DNA of 64,000 bases from Pedobacter sp. PF22-3 (GCF_026239555.1 NZ_JAPIVP010000013.1:1-64000); one strand, 5' to 3'. Shown: positions 1 to 8,268, numbered from the stretch's first letter. Program-made: numbers and translations. The notes: generated from the letters alone by a model not told the origin.

Positions 1-58
1 GCGCAGCTTGGGTAACGCCCAAATCAGTTTACAATTTTCAGTGATCAGTCTTTTTTGT

Positions 59-165
59 AGACCTCGCAGGTTTAATTCGTAATTTATATTGTTTTTTAGC
101 AGCCTTATTGAGGGCGATGCTGTTTAAAAACCTGCGAGGTCTAATGGTTTCGAAACCTATAAGGT
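59..165. repeat. Palindromic intergenic repeat cluster
   Basis: A perfect 15-bp inverted repeat (AGACCTCGCAGGTTT at 59-73, its complement at 128-142) is followed by the perfect palindrome GGTTTCGAAACC (146-157) and the overlapping ACCT-ATA-AGGT (155-165). It lies just downstream of the stop of the minus-strand FKBP gene at 176, so it may act as its 3' end structure. No coding content is credible here; the plus-strand reading frame that starts inside it is a shadow. Confidence 0.6.
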
Positions 166-175
166 CTGATCAACT

Positions 176-1144
176 TTATTTCGCCAGTGGCGCTGCCGCA
201 TTCGGCTTGATGATACCTTTCAGCTCTACATCAAATACCAATGGTGTAAATGGATTAATTGGTCCGCCGCCATTTTCGCCAAAACCCAATTTCGAGGGCA
301 AAATCATTTTGATCTTACCGCCAACTCCGATTAGCTGAATACCCTGGATAACCCCTTGTGGCAATTGGCCTAATGGCAAGCTTCTTGGTACATATTGTAC
401 ATTTTCAGAGAAAATTCCGGCCTCTTTTGCAATTTTAGCATTTGAAGTATCAAAAACATTTAATGTCCCGTTCGATTTTTTATTCGTAAACTGACCAGTA
501 TAGTCCATTAATACCGTATCTGTTAAGGTTGCTCTTTCTGAATTGCCAGGTGCGTAAATTACATACTGCAAGCCAGATGGTGCAGTAGTTACCTTTAGGT
601 TATTCTCTTCAACGTACTTAGCTATTTTGGCAGGTTCTACTGTTTTGTTTTTCTCATTTAATGCTTTGTATTCAGCTTCGAAAAAAAGTCTTTTCTTTGC
701 CTCAAAAATAGAGTCGGCATCTTTCCCTTTGTGTAAAACCTTCTCAATTTTAATGGTAAACGAAGCAATGTTCGATTTTAATCCTTTAGGTTTCGGCTGG
801 CCTGAATATTTCTCCATCGAATCCAGGTTCAATTTAAAAACGGCGCTATCTCCTTCGCCAAGCAGTTTCAATCCAGAGGCCAAATCGCCTTTAAACATCG
901 ATTTGCTAATGGCAAAAAAAGCAGGACGCTCATTATCATAAGTATTTACCATTACCGAATCTGGATTGGTATTGGTTTCTACTGTTTGAACGCCGTTTAA
1001 CTTTACGTAGTCGCCTTCCTGAATTTTTGGCTTACTTTCACTTTTATAGATCTTGTAAGTCATATCTCCTTCACCCTTTTCGAACTTGTTACAGGCAGAC
1101 AGGCCTAATGCTGCTGCCAAGAGAATAATTATTCCTTTTTTCAT
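176..1144 (-). CDS. FKBP-type peptidyl-prolyl isomerase-like lipoprotein (diverged active site)
   Basis: A 322-residue lipoprotein: signal peptide with lipobox LSAC and lipidated Cys18. The C-terminal ~130 residues form an FKBP domain (FDTS motif, GGKIKMILPS, closing strand FDVELKGI). The N-terminal half (~40-155) also has an FKBP-like layout and may be a degenerate second copy. Family knowledge: FKBPs isomerise Xaa-Pro bonds and act as chaperones, here probably at a periplasm-facing membrane. The residues aligned with FKBP12 Trp59 and Tyr82 appear to be Val and Phe (GVIQG and GFGENG), so catalysis may be weak. It is a tandem paralogue of the next gene (shared MKKGIII start, same length and layout). 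FKBP fold is secure; activity is uncertain. Confidence 0.9.
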   Translation of the reverse strand: MKKGIIILLAAALGLSACNKFEKGEGDMTYKIYKSESKPKIQEGDYVKLNGVQTVETNTNPDSVMVNTYDNERPAFFAISKSMFKGDLASGLKLLGEGDSAVFKLNLDSMEKYSGQPKPKGLKSNIASFTIKIEKVLHKGKDADSIFEAKKRLFFEAEYKALNEKNKTVEPAKIAKYVEENNLKVTTAPSGLQYVIYAPGNSERATLTDTVLMDYTGQFTNKKSNGTLNVFDTSNAKIAKEAGIFSENVQYVPRSLPLGQLPQGVIQGIQLIGVGGKIKMILPSKLGFGENGGGPINPFTPLVFDVELKGIIKPNAAAPLAK

Positions 1145-1211
1145 TTAATATTTTAATTAAAAATTAGCCTACAATCGGTTTTTGGATAGCAGGCTACTTC
1201 ATCTGATCAGA

Positions 1212-1241
1212 CAAAGATAGGCTATAATAAGTTTTTACGAA
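1212..1241 (-). promoter_or_regulatory. Candidate Bacteroidota promoter for the FKBP gene
   Basis: The minus strand carries a perfect -7 element TATCTTTG (1219 down to 1212), about 67 bp upstream of the start codon at 1144. The -33 region is only TTCG-like at the expected spacing, so the assignment rests on the -7 box. Confidence 0.4.
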
Positions 1242-1287
1242 TCTTTGCAAAGTTTTATTTCTCGCTTCAACGTCAAAAAAAATTAGG

Positions 1288-1324
1288 CAAAAAAAAATCC
1301 TGCTTAACTTAATAAGCAGGATTT
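1288..1324 (-). terminator. Rho-independent terminator after the second FKBP gene
   Basis: A 12-bp stem (AAATCCTGCTTA with its complement, 6-nt loop) is followed on the minus strand by a run of T residues (A-tract at 1289-1297 on the plus strand). It lies 18 bp past the stop of the gene at 1342-2331 and separates the two FKBP genes into different transcripts. Confidence 0.8.
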
Positions 1325-1341
1325 AAAATATATTTTAAAAA

Positions 1342-2331
1342 TTATTTTTTAACCGGAGCAGCCGTTACCGGAGCTGAAGTTGCTGGTTTTCCTTTAATAA
1401 TATCTTTGATCTCTAAATCAAAAGCAATTGGGCTGAAAGGCATGATACCAACTTGTGGTGCACCTTGCTCGCCATAACCTAAGTTAGAAGGGATAATCAC
1501 TTTAATTTTACCACCTTTACCAATTAACTGTAAAGCTTCAGTAAATCCTGGAATTGTACCGCCAACTGGCATTTTCTGAGGACCGTAAGGTTTACCTGGT
1601 TTAAATTCGTTTTCTGCTTTAGCCAGTTTCTCATCACTTGTATCGAAGATTTTGTATTTACCGTCTTTACCTTTTTTAGTTACTCTACCAGTATAATCAA
1701 TTAATACGGTATCGCCTAGAGCTGGTTTTTCTGCACTTCCTGGGTTTTCGATTATGTAATGCAAACCACTAGCAGTAGTTTTTGTAGCCAGTTTAGTATC
1801 TTCTAAATAAGCTTTTAACTTAGCTGGTTCAGCAGCTTTCTTTTTTTCAGAACTAGCTTTATAATCAGCCTGGAAAAACTCCTGAGCTCTTTTGTTAAAA
1901 GTAGAGTCAGCTTCGCCAGCTTTCTTTTTAAATACTTTTTCGATTTTTACCGTAAAAGTAATGTATTTATCATTTTTGAACTGCTCTGGTTTAGGTTGTT
2001 TACTATGAAATGCCATCGTATCCAGGTTTACTTTAAAAGTAGCACTATCACCTTCTCCAAACAACGTTAAAACATCGTTCATATCGCCAGCATACATTTT
2101 TTTCTGTGCAGGAAATACTGCAGGTGTTTCGCTATCGAAAGTGCTTGATAAAACTGAATCTTTATCGTTTTTCTGAATAAAATTCATTTTAACGATATCA
2201 CCTTCTTTGATTTTTTCGTTACCTGCCGAGTGGTGAATAGTATATAGTAAGCCACCAGCTCCTTTTTTCTCTTGTTTACATGCTGCTAAACCTAAAGTGG
2301 CTGCTGCTAGAATAATAATTCCCTTTTTCAT
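1342..2331 (-). CDS. FKBP-type peptidyl-prolyl isomerase lipoprotein (paralogue)
   Basis: A 329-residue lipoprotein with lipobox LAAC (Cys18) and the same two-part layout as the gene at 176-1144: an FKBP-like N-terminal half and a clear C-terminal FKBP domain (about 185-310), then an Ala/Pro/Lys-rich tail ending PVKK. The position of FKBP12 Tyr82 is kept as Tyr (GYGEQG), while Trp59 is replaced by Phe (IPGFTE). A role as periplasmic folding helper is inferred from the family. A strong terminator follows directly. The two paralogues probably arose by local duplication. Confidence 0.92.
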   Translation of the reverse strand: MKKGIIILAAATLGLAACKQEKKGAGGLLYTIHHSAGNEKIKEGDIVKMNFIQKNDKDSVLSSTFDSETPAVFPAQKKMYAGDMNDVLTLFGEGDSATFKVNLDTMAFHSKQPKPEQFKNDKYITFTVKIEKVFKKKAGEADSTFNKRAQEFFQADYKASSEKKKAAEPAKLKAYLEDTKLATKTTASGLHYIIENPGSAEKPALGDTVLIDYTGRVTKKGKDGKYKIFDTSDEKLAKAENEFKPGKPYGPQKMPVGGTIPGFTEALQLIGKGGKIKVIIPSNLGYGEQGAPQVGIMPFSPIAFDLEIKDIIKGKPATSAPVTAAPVKK

Positions 2332-2378
2332 TTATTAATTTGACTTTTTAAAATTTTTATTGTTTTATTTCTTGTTTT

Positions 2379-3389
2379 CTAAGCGATCAATTGTTCTTTA
2401 TATTCTGCTAATATCGATTTAAATTCGTTTACTACATCAGCTAAAGGTTTTTCTGATGCACCACCGGCCGCATTTCTATGCCCACCGCCATTAAAATATT
2501 TCTTACAGATTTCATTGGCTGGAAAATCGCCTGTAGACCTTACAGATAATTTAACTTTATCGGTACGTTCTACAATTAAGGCTGCCAGGCGGATGCCATT
2601 GATAGAAAGGGCATAGTTTACCACACCTTCCGTATCGCCTGTAATGCTATGGTACTGCGCCAACTCTTCTTTGTTAACCGAAATGATCGCAGTATTGTAA
2701 TCTCTTAAGACTTCTAGTTTATTAGACAGGCAGTAACCTAAAAAGCGTAACCTGTTTTCGCTCGAGTTATCGTATACCAACTCATGGATTTTCGATTGGT
2801 CTGCCCCTAAATCGATCAGATTTGCAGCAATACGGTATACTTCAGCTGTTGCTGACGAGAAGCGGAAAGATCCCGAATCGGTCATTATACCCGTATAAAG
2901 GCAAGAAGCTACATCTTTATTAATCAGTTCGCCATCCTGTAACTGATTTACAATAAAATCATAAACCAATTGTGCAGCAGCACAGGCATTAATATCCCAA
3001 TGGCGGTAATCGTCAAAATCTTCAGGTTCGAGGTGATGATCAATCATGATCTTTTTGGCACCTGCAGCCCTAACCAATTCGCCCAATTCATTAATACGGC
3101 TTAGGGTATTAAAATCAAGACAAAATATGAGCGAGGCTTCATCCACCAATTGTGCTGCCTTTTCCTGCGCCTCTGTAAAAATAATTACATCGCTATTATT
3201 TGGCATCCAATGCAAAAAAGTAGGGTAATCGGTTGGGGTGATTACCTTTACATGGTGGCCTTTCTGAATTAAATATCCATATAAACCCAGGGATGATCCC
3301 ATTGCATCGCCATCAGGTTTGTGATGCGTAGTGATCACAATTCGTTGTGGCGTAGCCAATAATGTTTTTAATTCAGTTAGTGTAAGCAT
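2379..3389 (-). CDS. nrnA: Bifunctional oligoribonuclease / PAP phosphatase (DHH family)
   Basis: A 336-residue DHH/DHHA1 protein. HHKPDGDAMGSS near residues 22-34 and IDHHLEP are the metal-binding phosphoesterase motifs of the DHH domain; GGGHRNAAGG near the C-terminus is the DHHA1 substrate-binding motif. Family function: degrades short RNA oligonucleotides to mononucleotides and dephosphorylates 3'-phosphoadenosine 5'-phosphate. I chose the Met at 3389 (MLTLTELK) over an upstream Met at 3407 because a perfect -7 box TAGCTTTG sits at 3412-3405 on the minus strand, so the upstream codon would not be transcribed. It is not visibly in an operon with the FKBP gene downstream. Confidence 0.92.
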   Translation of the reverse strand: MLTLTELKTLLATPQRIVITTHHKPDGDAMGSSLGLYGYLIQKGHHVKVITPTDYPTFLHWMPNNSDVIIFTEAQEKAAQLVDEASLIFCLDFNTLSRINELGELVRAAGAKKIMIDHHLEPEDFDDYRHWDINACAAAQLVYDFIVNQLQDGELINKDVASCLYTGIMTDSGSFRFSSATAEVYRIAANLIDLGADQSKIHELVYDNSSENRLRFLGYCLSNKLEVLRDYNTAIISVNKEELAQYHSITGDTEGVVNYALSINGIRLAALIVERTDKVKLSVRSTGDFPANEICKKYFNGGGHRNAAGGASEKPLADVVNEFKSILAEYKEQLIA

Positions 3390-3594
3390 ATGTTTTTTGC
3401 GCTGCAAAGCTAAGTAAATTTTGATTAGGATTTAAAGATTTTAGGATTAACAGGATCATGTGAAAATTAGGATTGGAAGATTTTGAGGATTTATTACAAT
3501 TTAAAAATGCTAAGGCTGAAGGATAAATTAAAATTAACAGGATTATTGAGCCAATAACTGTTTAATGCATTTTAAAATCTTAAATTGATGTTTA

Positions 3595-3625
3595 TTGATT
3601 ATTCATCAATTAAAACGTAATTTTG
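3595..3625 (+). promoter_or_regulatory. Promoter of ndk
   Basis: TTG at 3595-3597, a 20-bp spacer, then TAATTTTG at 3618-3625 match the Bacteroidota -33/-7 consensus. The implied start of transcription (~3630) lies 20 nt before the ATG at 3652, which excludes the longer reading frame that begins at 3595. Confidence 0.65.
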
Positions 3626-3651
3626 CAAAAAAAATTGATATCAAAAGCACA

Positions 3652-4071
3652 ATGAGCACTAACAGAACTTTTACCATGATCAAGCCTGATGCAGTAGCAA
3701 ACGGCCATATCGGATCAATCATTAACGACATTACTAATGCTGGTTTCAAAATCATTGCATTAAAATATACTAAACTTACTGAGGAAACTGCTGGTCAGTT
3801 TTATGCAGTTCACGCTGAGCGTCCTTTTTATAAAGATTTAGTAAGCTTTATGTCTTCAGGACCAATCGTTGCGGCTATTTTAGAAAAAGACAACGCGATC
3901 GAAGATTTCAGAAAATTGATCGGTGCTACTAACCCAGCTGAAGCTGCAGAAGGCACAATCCGTCAGAAATATGCAAAATCGATTGATGCAAACGCTGTTC
4001 ACGGTTCAGATTCTGATGAAAATGCAGAAATTGAGGGTAACTTCTTCTTCAAAGCAGACGAACGTTTCTAA
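3652..4071 (+). CDS. ndk: Nucleoside diphosphate kinase
   Basis: 139 residues beginning [15 protein letters not shown]. It transfers the gamma-phosphate from ATP to nucleoside diphosphates through a phosphohistidine; the catalytic His is 117, in the motif NAVHGSDS near the C-terminus. Length and motifs are those of the bacterial enzyme. The start was chosen from the family N-terminus and from the promoter just upstream; a longer in-frame start at 3595 adds 19 residues foreign to the family. A terminator follows 25 bp after the stop, so it is monocistronic. Cytoplasmic housekeeping function; call is secure. Confidence 0.97.
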   Translation: MSTNRTFTMIKPDAVANGHIGSIINDITNAGFKIIALKYTKLTEETAGQFYAVHAERPFYKDLVSFMSSGPIVAAILEKDNAIEDFRKLIGATNPAEAAEGTIRQKYAKSIDANAVHGSDSDENAEIEGNFFFKADERF

Positions 4072-4095
4072 TTACCAACACAAAAAATTTACAAT

Positions 4096-4124
4096 AAAAC
4101 CCCGAATATTCGGGGTTTTATTGT
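4096..4124 (+). terminator. Rho-independent terminator of ndk
   Basis: A perfect 24-nt palindrome (half-site AAAACCCCGAAT, 4096-4119) is followed by TATTGTTTT on the plus strand, right after ndk. Confidence 0.85.
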
Positions 4125-4205
4125 TTTATCTATTTTGTATCTTTCGGCCTTAAATATAATCCATCATTTAAACCTGGTGGAATTAATTACACGATAACAC
4201 AAATA

Positions 4206-4979
4206 ATGAAACGAATTTTCTTAGCGGTATGCTTATCTGGTATCGCTGTTGCATCTTATGCACAAACCAAAACAGCAACAAAAAAACCTGCTACCAAAAA
4301 ACCGACCGCGGTAACTAAAACATCAACTTTAAAAATGGGTGGCCTACAATCTGCCTTAGACTCTACCAGTTATGCTTTTGGCACTTCAATTGGTGCCGGT
4401 TTAAAAACAACTGGCCTTTCTACCTTAAATTACGAAGTGTTGTTAAAAGGCCTGAAAGATGCATTTACCGGCGGCAAGGTTGTATTAACCCAACAACAGG
4501 CCCAACAATGTATAAATGAAGCACTGGCAAAGGCATCATCAGTAAAAAACAAAGCTGAAGAAGCAGCAAATAAAATTAAATATGCACCAATTATGAAAGA
4601 AGGACAAGATTTTTTAGAACAGAACAAAAAACGTGCAGGTGTACAAACAACTGCGAGTGGCTTACAATACGAAGTTTTAACTGCTGGTACAGGCGTTAAA
4701 CCACAAGCTACAGATTCGGTACTGGTACACTACAAAGGCACATTGTTGAATGGAAAACAATTTGACAGCTCTTACGACAGAGGCGAGCCGATTTCTTTCC
4801 CACTGAACCGTGTGATTCCGGGATGGACAGAAGGCGTACAACTCATGCCAGCAGGTTCAAAATATAAATTTTTCATCCCTTACAATCTGGCTTACGGCGA
4901 ACGTGGTGCAGGACAGGATATTCCACCTTACAGCACTTTGATTTTTGAAGTTGAGCTATTAAAGGTTAACGGAAAATAA
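4206..4979 (+). CDS. FKBP-type peptidyl-prolyl isomerase, FkpA/Mip-like
   Basis: A 257-residue secreted protein: signal peptide ending SYAQ, a Lys/Thr/Pro-rich linker (~20-40), an alpha-helical FKBP_N dimerisation domain (~50-135) and a canonical C-terminal FKBP domain (~150-255). Active-site signatures are intact: FDSSYDRGEP, VIPGWTEGV and AYGERGAG carry the equivalents of FKBP12 Asp37, Trp59 and Tyr82. This makes it the best candidate for real prolyl isomerase activity among the three FKBPs in the first 5 kb. No lipobox is seen, so it is probably soluble in the periplasm. A perfect palindromic terminator follows. Confidence 0.94.
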   Translation: MKRIFLAVCLSGIAVASYAQTKTATKKPATKKPTAVTKTSTLKMGGLQSALDSTSYAFGTSIGAGLKTTGLSTLNYEVLLKGLKDAFTGGKVVLTQQQAQQCINEALAKASSVKNKAEEAANKIKYAPIMKEGQDFLEQNKKRAGVQTTASGLQYEVLTAGTGVKPQATDSVLVHYKGTLLNGKQFDSSYDRGEPISFPLNRVIPGWTEGVQLMPAGSKYKFFIPYNLAYGERGAGQDIPPYSTLIFEVELLKVNGK

Positions 4980-4989
4980 AAACGCTATT

Positions 4990-5037
4990 CGTCATCTCGA
5001 TCCGATAGCTATCGGATCGAGATGACGATTTTTTTTT
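4990..5037 (+). terminator. Perfect 38-nt palindromic terminator
   Basis: A loop-less perfect palindrome (19-bp half-site starting CGTCATCTCGATCC, 4990-5027) followed by nine or more T residues. It ends the FKBP gene. The outer arm GTCATCTCGA is the same as the ends of the dispersed repeats at 8341 and 43162, so this terminator seems to be a repeat-derived hairpin. Confidence 0.85.
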
Positions 5038-5066
5038 AAATCTTAATGCAATAAGATTTTAATGTG

Positions 5067-5153
5067 CAGTCAGATGTTACCTTCTGACTGTTTTTTTATT
5101 GAATAACCCCATCAAAAAAGTGATTGATACTATGTCAGATGGTAACATCTGAC
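5067..5153 (+). repeat. Two GTCAGATG-type hairpins
   Basis: CAGTCAGA/TCTGACTG (5067-5090) followed by seven T residues looks like a second terminator. A related hairpin GTCAGATG-gtaa-CATCTGAC lies at 5134-5153. The two share the arm GTCAGATG and a GTTACC/GGTAAC centre, so they are copies of one repeat. Confidence 0.6.
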
Positions 5154-5250
5154 ACCTCTAAACAACAATTTCTTTAGAATGGAGCTAAATAAACCCGCAA
5201 TTAAAACTTTCTTGAATATTCGATGTTAGCTATTACAAATTAACATGAAT

Positions 5251-5427
5251 ATGAAAAAAGCATTCCCTTTAGTACTGATTGCATTTTTATGCACCACCTT
5301 AAGCAGTTGTGAACTGGTAGAAGGTATATTTAAAGCCGGCGTTTGGGTAGGCGTAATTGTAGTTGTAGTAGTGGTTGCGCTGGTGATCTGGATTTTGTCC
5401 AAAATATTTGGCGGAGGCAGGAGTTAG
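5251..5427 (+). CDS. Small membrane lipoprotein of unknown function
   Basis: A protein of only 58 residues from MKKAFPL (an alternative Met lies two codons upstream at 5245). It has a signal peptide with lipobox LSSC, then a short amphipathic stretch, then a hydrophobic segment made almost wholly of Val/Ile (~28-48) and the basic tail GGGRS. This gives a lipidated N-terminus plus one transmembrane helix. Small proteins of this pattern recur in Bacteroidota; I know of no experimentally defined function. It stands alone between two hairpin-rich gaps. Real gene likely from the coherent signal/TM architecture. Confidence 0.7.
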   Translation: MKKAFPLVLIAFLCTTLSSCELVEGIFKAGVWVGVIVVVVVVALVIWILSKIFGGGRS

Positions 5428-5487
5428 TTTACTCTTGAGTAAAAAGTCTACATTACTTAGTCGGGATTATCATCCCTATTAAAATAT

Positions 5488-5517
5488 AAAGGGCAAAAAT
5501 TAATCTTTTGTCCTTTT
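5488..5517. terminator. Bidirectional terminator between convergent genes
   Basis: The stem AAAGGGCAAAA/TTTTGTCCTTT (one mismatch, loop about 7 nt) with A/T-rich flanks on both sides lies between the plus-strand small lipoprotein and the minus-strand DciA-like gene that ends at 5526. It can serve both. Confidence 0.5.
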
Positions 5518-5525
5518 ATTATGTC

Positions 5526-5816
5526 TTATAGAAAAACCATTTCGGTAATCACCTCGCTACCGGCATGCTCATTTAATTTCTGAATGATTCCCTGTCGCAC
5601 CATAATCAGCTCATTTTTGATGACAGAAGATTCAATCCTCAAAAACAGTTTTTTATCGTGAATATAAATTTGTTTCGTGCGGTTGGCTATTGCTGTACCC
5701 ATTATTTCTGGCCAGATAGATAAGATTGAAGTTTCATCAAACTTACGTCGCAAGCGATACACATCCAGCATTTTGCTGATGGCATCTTTAACCGTAACAT
5801 CATTGGGTTTACGCAT
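5526..5816 (-). CDS. DUF721 / DciA-like protein
   Basis: A 96-residue protein of the DUF721 family (KMLDVYRLRRKF, WPEIMGTAIANRTKQIYI, LFLRIESSVIKNEL). DciA in other bacteria helps load the replicative helicase DnaB; in Bacteroidota the protein is short, as here, consisting almost only of the domain. Its ATG overlaps the stop of recF by 8 bp (the shared bases read ATGCGTAA), so the two are translationally coupled. Linkage to recF fits a replication/repair role. Family call secure; helicase loading in this phylum is inference. Confidence 0.85.
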   Translation of the reverse strand: MRKPNDVTVKDAISKMLDVYRLRRKFDETSILSIWPEIMGTAIANRTKQIYIHDKKLFLRIESSVIKNELIMVRQGIIQKLNEHAGSEVITEMVFL

Positions 5817-6912
5817 TTTGTATCGTTCCGTTATCTACTTCAAACAAAGTTACATCAACTTCTATTTTTTCAAAAATTGATTTTACTCGTTGTTTGCCTG
5901 TATCTGTAATAAATATCTGCCCAAAATCGTGATGGGATACCATTTGCATTAGTTTTTGAACGCGGTTATCATCCAGCTTGTCAAAAATATCATCTAACAA
6001 AAGCAAAGGCTTAAACCCTTTATTTTTAGCAAGATAAGCATATTGGGCAATTTTTAAGGCAATTAAAAAAGACTTTTGCTGCCCTTGCGAGCCAAACTTT
6101 TTTAAAGGCATCCCACTGATGATAAAAGCCAGTTCATCTTTATGGATACCGGTTGTGGTCCGCTCCAATACACGGTCTTTTTCTACTGATTTTTTCAATA
6201 GCTCCTCAAAAGTAGCATCATTCAATTGCGATTGATAATTCAACTCAACGATTTCCTTATTTTCGGTAATGTATGTATAATATTGGTTAAAAAATGGAAT
6301 AAACTCATCCATAAAAGCTTTGCGGATGGCGAATATTTTATTGCCGGCCATAACCAATTGTTCATCCAAAATTTCGAGCAGCGTAGGGTCATACTTTCTG
6401 GTAACGGCAATCTGTTTTAACAAAGCATTCCGGTTTAACAGAATACGATTATAGATGATCAATTGATCCAGGTAATGGGCATCGGTCTGCGAGATCACAT
6501 TATCGATAAACTTTCTCCGCTCCTCACTTCCTTCCATAATCAAGTTTACATCATAGGGCGAGACCATTACAACCGGAAAGAGGCCAATATGATCGGCCAG
6601 TTTCTCATATTCTTTTTTATTGCGTTTAAATTGCTTTTTCTGGTTTCGCTTTACACCACAAGAAATTTTTTCGTTCTTTTCATTACGGTCAAAATCGCCC
6701 TGGATCATGAAAACCTCTTCATTGGCTTTGATCTGCTGGCTATCTATGGGGTTAAAGTAACTTTTACACAGGCAGAGGTAGTGAATCGCATCGAGCATAT
6801 TCGTTTTTCCGGCGCCATTATTACCCGTAAACACATTCACAGTTTCCGAGAAGTGGAGATCTGCATCTGTATAATTCTTGAAATTTAGAAGGGTAATATT
6901 TTTTAACCACAT
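5809..6912 (-). CDS. recF: DNA replication and repair protein RecF
   Basis: A 367-residue SMC-like ATPase of the RecFOR pathway that helps RecA load at single-strand gaps. The Walker A motif GNNGAGKT is at residues 30-37, the ABC-type signature area GSQGQQKSF comes late in the protein, and Walker B LLLLDDIFDKLD is followed by the D-loop. Length is normal. The stop overlaps the downstream DciA-like gene by 8 bp. Start MWLKNITLLNFKNY is the family N-terminus. Confidence 0.96.
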   Translation of the reverse strand: MWLKNITLLNFKNYTDADLHFSETVNVFTGNNGAGKTNMLDAIHYLCLCKSYFNPIDSQQIKANEEVFMIQGDFDRNEKNEKISCGVKRNQKKQFKRNKKEYEKLADHIGLFPVVMVSPYDVNLIMEGSEERRKFIDNVISQTDAHYLDQLIIYNRILLNRNALLKQIAVTRKYDPTLLEILDEQLVMAGNKIFAIRKAFMDEFIPFFNQYYTYITENKEIVELNYQSQLNDATFEELLKKSVEKDRVLERTTTGIHKDELAFIISGMPLKKFGSQGQQKSFLIALKIAQYAYLAKNKGFKPLLLLDDIFDKLDDNRVQKLMQMVSHHDFGQIFITDTGKQRVKSIFEKIEVDVTLFEVDNGTIQNA

Positions 6913-7017
6913 AAATATGTCACAAATTTACCGTTTTTTAACTTCTTAAAACCCATTGTTTAAAATAAACGTTAATAAGATTTAAAAAAATTGTACTTTC
7001 ATCGCAAGGAGAAATCA

Positions 7018-7425
7018 ATGGTTGCACAAAAAATGTTAGAAGGAAATGTTCTATGGTCTTATGATCATGAACTGAACAACGATAAAAATTCGAACTGGAT
7101 TAAAAAAATCGCTGATATATTTTCGTTTTTAAAGCCCGTTCACAATCACGAAGGCGAAATTTTATTAGCTTCTAATGGCATCTTTATTACCGGAGATGAA
7201 CAACTGGAGCTTCCGTTATCTCATATAGAAGAGGTCTATATGGGCTTCGACGATTTATTCCCAGCTTCGTCAGCCAAAAACTTTGGTGCATTTTGGCAGC
7301 CGATCAGAATCAGGTCTATTGTGAGCAACTCTGAAAGCCAAACCGTTTACCTGGTCATTAACCACACCGGGATTTTTAGCGACAACCAAACCTGGTTTAA
7401 TACACTAATTAGCTTGTTACGCTAA
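7018..7425 (+). CDS. Unrecognised conserved-looking protein
   Basis: 135 residues from MVAQKMLEGNVLW. The start is fixed by the Shine-Dalgarno-like AAGGAG at 7006-7011, seven bases before the ATG; an in-frame Met at 6991 lies upstream of that site. No signal peptide or membrane segment. The middle (GEILLASNGIFITGDEQLELPLSHIEEVYMGFDDLF) and C-terminal part suggest a small beta-rich fold, reminiscent of PH-like domains, but I cannot assign a family. It is divergent from recF and followed by a promoter, so it is a single-gene unit. Confidence 0.7.
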   Translation: MVAQKMLEGNVLWSYDHELNNDKNSNWIKKIADIFSFLKPVHNHEGEILLASNGIFITGDEQLELPLSHIEEVYMGFDDLFPASSAKNFGAFWQPIRIRSIVSNSESQTVYLVINHTGIFSDNQTWFNTLISLLR

Positions 7426-7494
7426 TGATCGTGATGATTTTACGATCTGAACGCCTAATTAACTAATGTTTAATCAAATACTTCAAAATAAAGG

Positions 7495-7524
7495 TTGATA
7501 CTTTGATTGAAAAATGTATTTTTG
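7495..7524 (+). promoter_or_regulatory. Promoter of the TPR gene
   Basis: TTG at 7495-7497, exactly 19 bp, then TATTTTTG at 7517-7524: a full match to the Bacteroidota consensus. The start codon follows at 7549. Confidence 0.7.
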
Positions 7525-7548
7525 CAATCTTAAATTTTTTAAACAAAC

Positions 7549-8214
7549 ATGTCTACAACAGATAACCAGACAATTCAACCAACTAAAAAAGGTTCATTTT
7601 TACAAGAGAATAATAAGAGCTTACTGTTTATTGCAGGTGCTGTAGTTTTATTAGTTTTAATATATCTTTGGTATCAAGGCGTGTATTTAAAAGGTCGTGC
7701 TGAAGAAGCCGCCAGCAAAATGTACAAAGCAGAGCAATTTGTTGGAGTAGATTCATTATCGAACAGAGCAGTTAAAGGAGAAGGTGGTTACCCAGGCTTT
7801 GAGCAGATTGCTAAAGAATACGATAACACAAAATCGGCAAATCTAGCTAACCTTTATTTAGGTGGTATTTATTTACGTAAGGGCGAATATAAGCAAGCCA
7901 TAGAGGCTTTAAGCAAATATAGCGCTACCGGCAGCCCGGTTGCAGATCCATTGGCTTTAGGCTTATTAGGTGATGCTTACAGCGAATTGAAAGACTATAA
8001 ACAAGCCGCAACCTATTATAAAAAAGCGGCTGATAAAGCGAGTAAATTTACTTCACCAATGTTCTTAAAAAAATTAGGATTGGTTAACGAAAGCCAAAAT
8101 GATTTCAAAGGTGCTGTTGATGCTTATACTAAAGTAAAAACGCAATATCCGGAGAGTGCAGAAGCACAGTTAATTGATGCTTACATTGCAAGAGCTCAGG
8201 AAAAAGTTAAATAA
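7549..8214 (+). CDS. Membrane-anchored tetratricopeptide-repeat protein
   Basis: 221 residues: a polar N-terminus (~1-27), one transmembrane helix (LLFIAGAVVLLVLIYLWYQG, ~28-46), then an outer-facing domain with at least three TPR-like helical pairs (ANLYLGGIYLRKGEYKQAIE, LGDAYSELKDYKQAATYYKKA, SQNDFKGAVDAYTKVKTQYP). The layout resembles YfgM-type ancillary SecYEG/periplasmic chaperone proteins, but that function is inference. It has its own promoter and a terminator 26 bp after the stop. Confidence 0.88.
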   Translation: MSTTDNQTIQPTKKGSFLQENNKSLLFIAGAVVLLVLIYLWYQGVYLKGRAEEAASKMYKAEQFVGVDSLSNRAVKGEGGYPGFEQIAKEYDNTKSANLANLYLGGIYLRKGEYKQAIEALSKYSATGSPVADPLALGLLGDAYSELKDYKQAATYYKKAADKASKFTSPMFLKKLGLVNESQNDFKGAVDAYTKVKTQYPESAEAQLIDAYIARAQEKVK

Positions 8215-8239
8215 ACACTAACTAAAACATATTTACAGA

Positions 8240-8268
8240 AAAGATCATCGAAAGATGGTCTTTTTTTG
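8240..8268 (+). terminator. Terminator of the TPR gene
   Basis: Stem AAAGATCATC/GATGGTCTTT (one G-U pair) with a GAAA tetraloop, followed by a T-tract. Confidence 0.8.

Noticed and set aside
108-338. Plus-strand 76-codon frame
   Set aside because: It starts in a palindromic repeat and runs antisense through the FKBP gene.
3595-3651. Longer N-terminus for nucleoside diphosphate kinase
   Set aside because: The consensus promoter -7 box lies inside it and the extra residues are foreign to the family.
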